Part shown: positions 1 to 6,090 of the stretch, one piece after another | Layout of the letters: each line of letters begins with the position of its first letter | How positions within the stretch are numbered: position 1 is the stretch's first letter | NCBI GenBank assembly: GCA_005788205.1 | Contig: SXYT01000171.1 | Span: forward strand, 1 to 7,361 | Length of the DNA: 7,361 nt | Source: Actinomycetota bacterium | Lineage (GTDB): Bacteria > Actinomycetota > Acidimicrobiia > Acidimicrobiales > Ilumatobacteraceae | Direction: 5' to 3' | Program-made: the position numbers and the translations under genes | Notes under the pieces: generated by a model | What the model was told of the DNA's origin: nothing | Seen by the model: only the letters and a program-made list of their open reading frames with translations | Databases searched by the model: none

Positions 1-182
1 AGCATGATGCTCCCTGTCGCAGCGGGCTTCACCACTGTGATGTCAGCGAGCACGTCGTCGTTGTTGAGAATGTCATCCACCAGGTTGCACAGTCGCCCCG
101 CATCACACTGTGCCAGGTAGAACGCACGGCCCTCGCGCGAGATCACTGTCGGCAGCATCGCCTCGGTGCGTTCGGTGTCCAT
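1..182 (-). CDS. Unidentified protein, N-terminal 60 residues (gene continues past the left edge)
   Basis: An open frame starts with ATG at 182-180 and runs leftward off the window with no stop; an in-frame TAA at 197-195 lies five codons upstream, so this ATG is the first possible one. The visible peptide begins MDTERTEAMLPTVISREGR and continues with a mixed, soluble-looking composition, with no signal peptide or membrane segment. Codons favour G or C in the third position, like the neighbouring genes. There is no convincing Shine-Dalgarno just upstream, and the second ATG at residue 9 is a possible alternative start. The stretch around residues 16-36 (GRAFYLAQCDAGRLCNLVDD) faintly recalls the beginning of DGQHR/DndB-like proteins, but that is a weak impression and the defining DGQHR motif would lie outside the window. 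It is divergent from the propeller gene and may share its intergenic control region. Function unknown. Confidence 0.55.
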   Translation of the reverse strand, partial: MDTERTEAMLPTVISREGRAFYLAQCDAGRLCNLVDDILNNDDVLADITVVKPAATGSIM

Positions 183-313
183 GGCATCGAGAAGTTACGC
201 CCGTGCAGTGGCGGGAAACCTGCTCCGGGCTTGCGAGCGGGCGAACACTTCGTGTCATCTCGGTGACGCGCCACCGGGGTGCATCGTTCGTGCGTGCGCA
301 CATGATGCCGAGT

Positions 314-335
314 GTTCACCAAGTGATCAACACGG
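314..335 (+). promoter_or_regulatory. Candidate PHO box (PhoP/RegX3-type direct repeat)
   Basis: Two adjacent 11-base units are visible: GTTCACCAAGT (314-324) and GATCAACACGG (325-335). The first carries a perfect GTTCACC core and the second matches it at 5 of 7 positions. Actinobacterial PhoP sites (best known in Streptomyces) are built from 11-base direct repeats with a GTTCACC-like core, and mycobacterial RegX3 recognises a related sequence. The site ends 39 bases before the ATG of the secreted propeller gene, upstream of the phnDCE block, which is where an activator of a phosphate-starvation transcript would sit. I could not define a convincing -10 or -35 around it. The same stretch also contains a small inverted repeat (GTGTT at 312-316, AACAC at 329-333), so a different regulator is possible. 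Confidence 0.5.
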
Positions 336-374
336 TGTCCACTCCAGTCTCACTGCGCGTCTCCTTCGTTGCAT

Positions 375-2375
375 ATGTTGCCGAACGTGAAGTCACGCAA
401 GAACAAATCCCTCATCACCTTGTCCGCCCTTCTCGTCGCAGCCGCCGCCACGGTGCCCCCATCGGGCATCGCGGGGGCAGGTTCCTCGAACGAGCGTGGG
501 CTCCATTTCCTCGGCCGTTGGGTCAGCGGTTCCGGTCTCGCCGGCGCAGAGATCGCGGCGTACGACGCGGCGACATCGCGCATGTTCGTCACGAACGGCA
601 CCGTGAACAAGATCGACATCGTCGACATCTCGAATCCGGCCAAACCGTCCAAGATCTCCTCAATCGACCTCGCGTCAAAGGGTGTGACCGCCGTGCAGAG
701 CGTTGCGACCAAGAACGGTGTCGTCGCTATCGCCGCCACGATGTCCTCCAGCCAGCTGCCGGGGCGCATCTTCCTCACCGACACGGACGGCGGCATCCTC
801 GACTCGGCCCCCGACGGCATCGAGGTGGGGGCGCTGCCCGACTCGGTGCATTTCTCGCCGAATGGGCAGTTCGTCGTGTCCGCCAACGAGGGTGAACCTA
901 AGAACTACTGCCTCACGAACGGTGCCCTCCCGGTGACCACCGACCCGTACGGGACCGTGTCGATCATCGACGTGACGGCCGAGACTCCCACCGCCACGAC
1001 GATCAACTTTGAGTCCTTCAACGAGCGCGCCGCGGCCGTCTCGTTCGAGGGGGGTCGTATCTTCGGCCCGAGGGCCACTCTCGCCCAGGACCTGGAGCCC
1101 GAGTACGTCGCGATCTCGGGCGACAGCAAGTCCGCTTACGTGACACTCCAGGAGAACAACACCATCGCGACCATCGACCTCGAGTCGAAGGCGATCGTCA
1201 ACCTGATGCCCCTGGGCTACAAGGACCACTCGCTCGGCGGGAAGGGCCTTGACGCCGACAACAAGGACGCCAAGGTGAACATCGCGACGAAGCCGGTGCT
1301 CGGCATGTACATGCCCGATGCCATCGCGACCCTGAAGGTCAACGGCACCCAGTACCTCTTCACCGCCAACGAGGGCGACTCTCGTTCGTACCCGTGCGTC
1401 CTCGGCGGAACAGACACGACAAAGATTGAGGATGAGGACAACGCGTTCTCCAAGATGGCTGCGTCCTCGGTCGCGGCCGATGTGAAAGCCACGACTGGCA
1501 TCGGAAACCTGAAGACCACCCCGTTCGCGCCTGCCGGTGTGGCAGGTTCGCCGGTGCTCTCGTCCACCAAAGTCTCGAGTGCGTACTCCTTCGGTGCCCG
1601 CTCGTTCTCGGTGTGGAAGGCAAACGACGCGGAGGGCATTTTCAAGGCTGACCTCGTGTATGACTCGGGCGACTCGATCGAGCAATACCTCGCCACGGCC
1701 CGGCCGGCATACTTCAACGCGGACTGGGACACATCGAGTGGGCTCATCAAGGCTGTCGACTCGCGCAGCAACTCGAAGGGTCCGGAGCCCGAGGGCATCG
1801 CAGTGGGGACCGCATACGGCAAGAAGTGGATGGTCGTCGGTCTGGAGCGCGACAGCGGCGTGATGTTGTACGACGTCACCGACCCGGCTGCACCCCAGTT
1901 CGTGGATTACGAGAACACTTCCGTGCCCACCGGCAATCTTCTCAATGGCAAGACCGACGGCTCGGCCGGCGACATCTCGCCGGAAGGCATCACCTTCGTC
2001 GGGCCCAATGAGAGCCCCACCGGAACCGCACTGGTGCTCGTTGCCTACGAGCTCTCGGGCACCGTCGGAATCTTTGAAATCCCCGCGCGGGCCCCGGGAG
2101 CCCCGACCAACCTGAAGGTCTCTCTCGGCACAAAGAGCATCAAGGTGTCCTATGCCGCCTCGTCGAAAGTCGGCTGGGCCGGCAAGCCCCAGTACAAGGT
2201 GCGCTGTGGCTCCGCCACCGGAACGGTCTACAACGCCTACACATACCGCACGTCGCACACCTTCAAGGTGCCGACCACGGTGAACAAGTCCTACCGCTGC
2301 TCTGTCATGGCCATGTCGCCCAGCGGGAAGAGCAAGAACGTCCTCGCCCGCGTCGTGCGCGGGGCCAAGGGCTGA
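375..2375 (+). CDS. Secreted choice-of-anchor I family (MSP130-like) beta-propeller protein with Fn3-like C-terminal domain
   Basis: This gene encodes 666 residues. A Sec signal peptide is evident: basic residues to K11, a hydrophobic core at about 13-27, and a likely cut after A35 (AGA). Residues about 40-570 form the propeller-like region. LVIVD-type strands occur at 80-99 (IDIVDISNPAKP) and 496-512 (VMLYDVTDPAAP). Acid-rich loop motifs recur: ANEGEPKNYC (170-179), LEPEYVAISGD (240-250), ANEGDSRSYPC (331-341), PEPEGIAVG (470-478) and SPEGITF (535-541). This motif set is typical of choice-of-anchor I proteins, which are often labelled alkaline phosphatase and are related to sea-urchin MSP130; their reaction is not established. 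Residues about 574-666 look like a fibronectin type III domain with two cysteines (C611, C642). No LPXTG or membrane anchor is seen. The start is uncertain: ATG at 375 is preferred over TTG at 369, and GTG at 387 (MKSRKNK) is also plausible; none has a clear RBS. Its position before phnDCE, with a PHO-box candidate upstream, suggests extracellular phosphorus acquisition. Confidence 0.85.
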   Translation: MLPNVKSRKNKSLITLSALLVAAAATVPPSGIAGAGSSNERGLHFLGRWVSGSGLAGAEIAAYDAATSRMFVTNGTVNKIDIVDISNPAKPSKISSIDLASKGVTAVQSVATKNGVVAIAATMSSSQLPGRIFLTDTDGGILDSAPDGIEVGALPDSVHFSPNGQFVVSANEGEPKNYCLTNGALPVTTDPYGTVSIIDVTAETPTATTINFESFNERAAAVSFEGGRIFGPRATLAQDLEPEYVAISGDSKSAYVTLQENNTIATIDLESKAIVNLMPLGYKDHSLGGKGLDADNKDAKVNIATKPVLGMYMPDAIATLKVNGTQYLFTANEGDSRSYPCVLGGTDTTKIEDEDNAFSKMAASSVAADVKATTGIGNLKTTPFAPAGVAGSPVLSSTKVSSAYSFGARSFSVWKANDAEGIFKADLVYDSGDSIEQYLATARPAYFNADWDTSSGLIKAVDSRSNSKGPEPEGIAVGTAYGKKWMVVGLERDSGVMLYDVTDPAAPQFVDYENTSVPTGNLLNGKTDGSAGDISPEGITFVGPNESPTGTALVLVAYELSGTVGIFEIPARAPGAPTNLKVSLGTKSIKVSYAASSKVGWAGKPQYKVRCGSATGTVYNAYTYRTSHTFKVPTTVNKSYRCSVMAMSPSGKSKNVLARVVRGAKG

Positions 2376-2393
2376 GCCGGGGCGTCCCCCGGC
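2376..2393 (+). terminator. GC-rich hairpin without U-tract after the propeller gene
   Basis: Immediately after the TGA, GCCGGGG (2376-2382) pairs perfectly with CCCCGGC (2387-2393) around the four-base loop CGTC: a 7-bp all-GC stem. No T-run follows, so it is not a canonical intrinsic terminator. It could act as a partial terminator, or as a 3'-end stabiliser that allows the secreted protein and the transporter genes to be expressed at different levels from one transcript. The pairing is directly visible; the role is inference. Confidence 0.45.
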
Positions 2394-2464
2394 AGACGAC
2401 AGACACACCCATTCACAAGACCACAACACAACACACAACAAACCCACAGAACGAAAGAACGAAC
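2394..2464 (+). other. A/C-rich leader upstream of phnD
   Basis: These 71 bases contain only two T and few G, and include runs such as CCACAACACAACACACAACA (2421-2440). On the transcript this would be an almost unstructured stretch between the GC hairpin and the phnD ribosome binding site. Such single-stranded leaders can help ribosome loading. I see no -10 or -35 element, riboswitch-like fold or open frame in it. Confidence 0.5.
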
Positions 2465-2469
2465 GGAGA
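2465..2469 (+). promoter_or_regulatory. Ribosome binding site of phnD
   Basis: GGAGA lies 7 bases before the ATG at 2477, standard Shine-Dalgarno spacing. It is the clearest RBS in the rightward block and fixes the phnD start. Confidence 0.75.
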
Positions 2470-2476
2470 CTTTCAG

Positions 2477-3565
2477 ATGAAGCGCACATCCATCAAGCGG
2501 CTCACCGTCGCACTGGTGCTCGCGGGGGCCAGTTTGGCCACCGTGGCACCGGACAACGCCGGGGCAGCACCCGAGATAAAGAACGGTGACAAGTGCACCA
2601 AGGCCCTCTACGGCAAGTCGAGGGGCAACTTCCGTTGCACCTACAACGCCAAGTCCAAGAAGTACACCTGGTCCACGGTCAAGAAGGTCGTCACGACCAC
2701 GACTGTGCCCGGCAAAATCGACAAGACCGGCTGGCCATCAAAGTTCGTGATCGGTGCGGTGCCTTCCGAGAACGCGGCGTCCATGACCCTCAAGTACCAG
2801 GGTCTCGTCAAGTTGTTCCAGGACGAGCTCGGAATCCCGGTGGAGTTCTACTCGGCCACCGACTATGCCGGCATCATCGAGGCCCAGATAGCGAACCGCG
2901 TGGACCTCGCCTTTTACGGCCCGTTCTCCTATGTCATCGCCAAGAACAAGGGTGCCAAGATCGATCCCGCGGGCGTCGCAGTGTCCTCGGCCACTGGCAC
3001 CCCGGGGTACAAGTCGTACGGCATCGCGAAGTCCACGAACTCCGCCGTCAGCTCGATTTCCGACTTCAAGGGCAAGAAGATCTGCTTCGTTGACCCCGCG
3101 TCGACTTCCGGCACCCTGTATCCGACGGCGGGTCTGCTCAGCGCGGGCATTGACCCGAAGTCCGAGGCTGTCACGTATGCAGGAACCCATGATGCATCTG
3201 TCCTGGCGGTCAAGAACGGCACGTGCGACGTCGGTTTTGCGTACGACGACATGGTTGACAAGACCCTGATAGCGAACGGCAAGATCACCTCAGGCGAGAT
3301 CAAGACGGTGTGGAAGAGCGGACTCATCGCAGGCTCGCCGATCGCTGTCCGGGTGAACCTGCCGAATTCCCTTGTGACGGCGGTCCGAGACATCGTGATC
3401 AACAAGGCGAACAAGACCGCGATGGTCAAGAGCGGCCGTTGTGCGAGCGAGTCGACCTGCCAGATCATCGAGGACTCCTCTTGGGGGTTCCTGAAGACGA
3501 CCGACTCCTACTACGACGGCGTCCGTCAGGTCTGCGAGTCGACCAAGTCGAGCAAGTGCAAGTGA
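2477..3565 (+). CDS. phnD: Phosphate/phosphite/phosphonate ABC transporter substrate-binding protein
   Basis: This gene encodes 362 residues and is the extracytoplasmic receptor that delivers a phosphorus oxyanion to PhnE/PhnC. A Sec signal peptide covers about residues 1-30 (likely cut after AGA). No cysteine lies at the cleavage site, so it is not a classical lipoprotein. Residues 36-66 form a small module with a cysteine pair (C40, C54), followed by a Thr-rich linker (VVTTTTVPG, 71-79). The binding domain starts near residue 88 (SKFVIGAVPSE). PhnD-family landmarks are AQIANRVDLAFYGPF (136-150), with Y147 in the usual aromatic position; DPASTSGTLYP (206-216), the Ser/Thr-Gly segment that contacts the oxyanion; THDASVLAV (237-245), with H238; and GFAYDD (253-258). 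Cysteines at 322/328 and 353/361 could form further disulfides. Family members bind phosphonates, phosphite or phosphate, and the specificity cannot be read here. The stop codon overlaps the phnC start. Confidence 0.93.
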   Translation: MKRTSIKRLTVALVLAGASLATVAPDNAGAAPEIKNGDKCTKALYGKSRGNFRCTYNAKSKKYTWSTVKKVVTTTTVPGKIDKTGWPSKFVIGAVPSENAASMTLKYQGLVKLFQDELGIPVEFYSATDYAGIIEAQIANRVDLAFYGPFSYVIAKNKGAKIDPAGVAVSSATGTPGYKSYGIAKSTNSAVSSISDFKGKKICFVDPASTSGTLYPTAGLLSAGIDPKSEAVTYAGTHDASVLAVKNGTCDVGFAYDDMVDKTLIANGKITSGEIKTVWKSGLIAGSPIAVRVNLPNSLVTAVRDIVINKANKTAMVKSGRCASESTCQIIEDSSWGFLKTTDSYYDGVRQVCESTKSSKCK

Positions 3566-4377
3566 CCTCATCTCCTTGGGGCTCCGACAGTGGCGCGGCC
3601 GTCTCGGTCGCGTCACTGTCGAAGCGGTTCCCGAACGGCACCCTTGCCCTCGACGACGTCTCATTCGACGTGCCAGAAGGCCAGGTGCTCGCCCTTATCG
3701 GTCTGTCGGGCAGCGGAAAGTCCACTCTCCTCCGCATCCTGAACGGTCTCCACCGCCCCACAGGCGGAACGGCCCGGGTGCTCGGTGTGGAGGTCGGTGG
3801 CGCCCGTGGCGCCCAATTGCGGGACGTGCGTCGTCATGTGGGGTTCGTGTTCCAACAGTTCGGTCTTGTCGGACGTGCCACCTGCATGGAGAATGTCCTC
3901 ATGGGCACGCTCGGCCGCGTGAGGGGCCCGCGCCTCGGCGTGCGGACCTATCCTGTGGCGCTGCGTCGCGAGGCTCTCGACCAGCTCGAGCGGGTGGGCC
4001 TGGCGTCGGCCGCCTTCCAGCGTGCCGACACCCTGTCGGGTGGGCAGATGCAGCGTGTGGCAATCGCACGCAGCCTGATGCAGCACCCTGCACTCCTCCT
4101 GGCGGACGAGCCCGTGGCCTCGCTCGATCCCGAGTCTTCTGCACAGGTGTTGGAGCTCATCGGACGCATCGCCCGTGAGGACTCCCGCACCGTCATCTGC
4201 ACGCTCCACCAGGTGGAGCTGGCTCTCGGTTGGTCAGACCGCATCGTCGGCCTGCAGGCGGGCCGTCTCGTGCTCGACCGCCCGGCAACGGAACTGAGCC
4301 TCGACAGTGTCATGGAGGTCTACCGACGCACAGGTGGCGAGGCACCTGTCGAGACCCCGCAGTTGCAGACCGCATGA
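3562..4377 (+). CDS. phnC: Phosphonate/phosphate ABC transporter ATP-binding protein
   Basis: This gene encodes 271 residues if started at GTG 3562, which overlaps the phnD stop as GTGA; an in-frame GTG at 3556 is an alternative. It is the cytoplasmic ATPase that powers import through PhnE. All ABC motifs are intact: Walker A GLSGSGKST (47-55), Q-loop FVFQQFGLV (95-103), signature LSGGQMQR (158-165), Walker B LLLADEP (178-184) with catalytic E183, D-loop SLD (187-189) and H-loop H216 (TLHQ). Family-typical wording such as ILNGLHRPTGG, ENVLMGTLGR and ADEPVASLDP identifies the PhnC branch rather than PstB. The insertion between Q-loop and signature (about 118-135, GRVRGPRLGVRTYPVALRR) is also usual for PhnC. 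No separate strong RBS is visible, so expression probably relies on translational coupling to phnD. The length matches the family. Confidence 0.95.
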   Translation: MTSSPWGSDSGAAVSVASLSKRFPNGTLALDDVSFDVPEGQVLALIGLSGSGKSTLLRILNGLHRPTGGTARVLGVEVGGARGAQLRDVRRHVGFVFQQFGLVGRATCMENVLMGTLGRVRGPRLGVRTYPVALRREALDQLERVGLASAAFQRADTLSGGQMQRVAIARSLMQHPALLLADEPVASLDPESSAQVLELIGRIAREDSRTVICTLHQVELALGWSDRIVGLQAGRLVLDRPATELSLDSVMEVYRRTGGEAPVETPQLQTA

Positions 4378-6059
4378 CCGCAATCGTCGGGGGCGCACCT
4401 GCCCGGATCGCGCCGCCCGTGCAGGGTCGCCAAGTCGTGCTCACCGTGATTGCGACGGCATTCCTCGGGGGATTCGCCTGGTCGTGGCTGTCGCTCGACA
4501 TGTCACTGCTCAGCTTCTTCTCCGGCCTCGGAGACGTGCGCAGCCTCGTGGGACGCATGCTCCCACCGGATTTCTCGGACTGGCGCAACGTGCTGAGCGC
4601 CACGCTCGAGACGCTGTGGATGGCGCTCATCGGCACGTTCGTCTCCGCGGTCGTCTGTGTGCCCCTGGCGTTCGGTGCCGCCCGCAACACCACTCCTCAT
4701 CCCGCCGTGCGGTTGGTGTGCCGCGGATTCATTTCTCTCACGCGCGCCGTCCCCGAGATCATCCTCGCGGCGCTCTTCGTCTTCGTCCTGAGCATCGGTC
4801 CGTTGCCGGGCGTCCTCGCGATCGCCATCCACTCGATCGGCATGATCGGCAAGCTCTTTGCCGATGCAATCGAGCAGGCCCAGCCGACCCCCAAAGAGGC
4901 CGTGCTGTCCGTGGGCGCCCGCAGGTTCCAGACCACGATCTCGTCCATCCTCCCGCAGGCACTCCCGTCGATGATTGCGACAGCCATGTACCGCCTCGAG
5001 ATCAACATCCGTGCCTCCAGTGTGCTCGGGCTGGTGGGTGCGGGTGGGATTGGCTTCGTGATCCAGGGCGCCCTGCGCTCGCTCGACTACCAGGCCGCCC
5101 TCGCGGCGGTCTCCATGGTGTTCGTGCTCGTCACGATGATTGAGCTCCTCTCCTCGCGCGTGCGCCAGTCGCTGCTGGGGGAGAACACCAACATTCTCGC
5201 CGTGCGCCGGGAGTCGGCGTGGTCGCGCCGAATGGTCATGCGCGACGCCGCCCTCAATCGTGGTGCCGCCGAAGAGAAACGGCTGTCCCCACCGTGGACT
5301 AGTGAGCGCCTCCTGCGCAGCGGATCGGCAGTCATCGCCGCCATCTTCATTGTCGTGGCATTCATTCTTGTGGACATGCCGCTTCTTGGTGCGCTCCCGA
5401 AGTACCCGGACCTCGTCCGCGTGCTGGGGGACCTCTTCCCGCCGGACTTCAGCACCGCCCGCGACGAACTCATCAAGGGCATGCGGGAGTCGGTGCAGAT
5501 TGCCTTCGTGGCCACGGGGCTGGGTCTCTTCGTTGCCTTCCCGCTCGCCGTGCTCGCCTCGCGCAACATCGTCGTGCGCCGTGCTGTGGTGCTCGGCACC
5601 AGGATTGTCCTGCTGCTCCTGCGCGGCATCCCTGAACTCATCGTTGCCGTCATTTTCGTGAGCGCCATGGGTCTCGGGCCGGTACCCGGCACCCTCGCCC
5701 TCACCATCGTCACCGCAACCTTTGCTGCGAAGTTGTTCGCCGACGCACTGGAGGAAGTGGACCCGAGCCCGCGCGAGGCACTCATCGCCGTGGGTGCCTC
5801 GCGCAAGCAGGAGTTCGTCTCCGCCGTCCTTCCGCAGGCTCTTCCCGCCATCCTCGGCCAGGTTCTCTATGTCCTCGACGTCAACCTGCGCTCGTCCACC
5901 GTGCTCGGCATTGTCGGTGGCGGTGGAATCGGCTTCCTGCTGCTCGGGTCCATGAGGGTGCTCGAGTATGAGACAACGGGCGCAATCGTCATCTCGATCT
6001 TCGTCATCGTGTACGCAATCGAGCTGGTCGGCAGCCTGGTTCGCCGGCTGCTGCGCTAG
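4374..6059 (+). CDS. phnE: Double-length PhnE permease (two fused transmembrane copies)
   Basis: This gene encodes 561 residues starting at an ATG that overlaps the phnC stop as ATGA. A typical PhnE has roughly 260-280 residues; this protein holds two complete copies in tandem. Copy 1 (about 18-268) and copy 2 (about 312-561) share the same plan: a first hydrophobic helix (21-41; 317-339), a PPDF motif (64-67; 356-359), core helices with the (T/L)RxxPExI segment (RAVPEII 124-130; RGIPELI 417-423), GPLPG / GPVPG (142-146; 435-439), KLFADA (160-165; 453-458), the EAA coupling loop ending in LPQALP (175-198; 468-491) and a VLGxVGxGGIGF helix (217-228; 510-521). The linker at about 269-311 is charged and hydrophilic. 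Both coupling loops look functional, so one PhnE could replace the usual homodimer and sit on two PhnC subunits. It is the last gene of the transporter block. Confidence 0.94.
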   Translation: MTAIVGGAPARIAPPVQGRQVVLTVIATAFLGGFAWSWLSLDMSLLSFFSGLGDVRSLVGRMLPPDFSDWRNVLSATLETLWMALIGTFVSAVVCVPLAFGAARNTTPHPAVRLVCRGFISLTRAVPEIILAALFVFVLSIGPLPGVLAIAIHSIGMIGKLFADAIEQAQPTPKEAVLSVGARRFQTTISSILPQALPSMIATAMYRLEINIRASSVLGLVGAGGIGFVIQGALRSLDYQAALAAVSMVFVLVTMIELLSSRVRQSLLGENTNILAVRRESAWSRRMVMRDAALNRGAAEEKRLSPPWTSERLLRSGSAVIAAIFIVVAFILVDMPLLGALPKYPDLVRVLGDLFPPDFSTARDELIKGMRESVQIAFVATGLGLFVAFPLAVLASRNIVVRRAVVLGTRIVLLLLRGIPELIVAVIFVSAMGLGPVPGTLALTIVTATFAAKLFADALEEVDPSPREALIAVGASRKQEFVSAVLPQALPAILGQVLYVLDVNLRSSTVLGIVGGGGIGFLLLGSMRVLEYETTGAIVISIFVIVYAIELVGSLVRRLLR

Positions 6060-6090
6060 TTCCTCTGGGTCGCTAGAAGTGGTGATTCGT

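Noticed and set aside
183..374. Search for a defined -10/-35 promoter, riboswitch or small RNA in the divergent intergenic region
   Set aside because: Apart from the direct repeat, nothing fits well; CAGTCT near 346-351 is too weak a -10 to report and no stable conserved-looking fold is evident.
110..895. A 261-codon plus-strand frame overlapping the start of the propeller gene
   Set aside because: The translation is Arg/His-rich and without motifs, it spans the intergenic region, and it is out of frame with the well-supported gene.
2411..2428. Possible second PHO box before phnD (ATTCACA)
   Set aside because: Only one degenerate unit (5/7) is present, the next 11-base register does not match, and the surrounding A/C bias makes chance matches likely.
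675..2489. A 604-codon open frame on the minus strand opposite the propeller gene
   Set aside because: It is a GC-bias shadow: the translation is low-complexity, rich in Arg, Gly, Val and His with no family motif, while the plus-strand frame has a signal peptide and clear family motifs.
3310..3561. N-terminal extension of phnC by 84 codons
   Set aside because: It lies entirely within phnD in another frame and reads as charged nonsense; PhnC family proteins begin shortly before the SVASLSKRF segment, consistent with GTG 3562 (or 3556).
4230..4373. N-terminal extension of phnE by 48 codons
   Set aside because: It is an out-of-frame reading of the phnC 3' end, rich in Arg and Pro; the ATG overlapping the phnC stop gives a normal permease start.
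5087..5851. A 254-codon minus-strand frame opposite phnE
   Set aside because: The translation is Ser/Thr/Arg-rich and arises from antisense reading of a membrane-protein gene with GC third positions; there is no domain and phnE is unambiguous.
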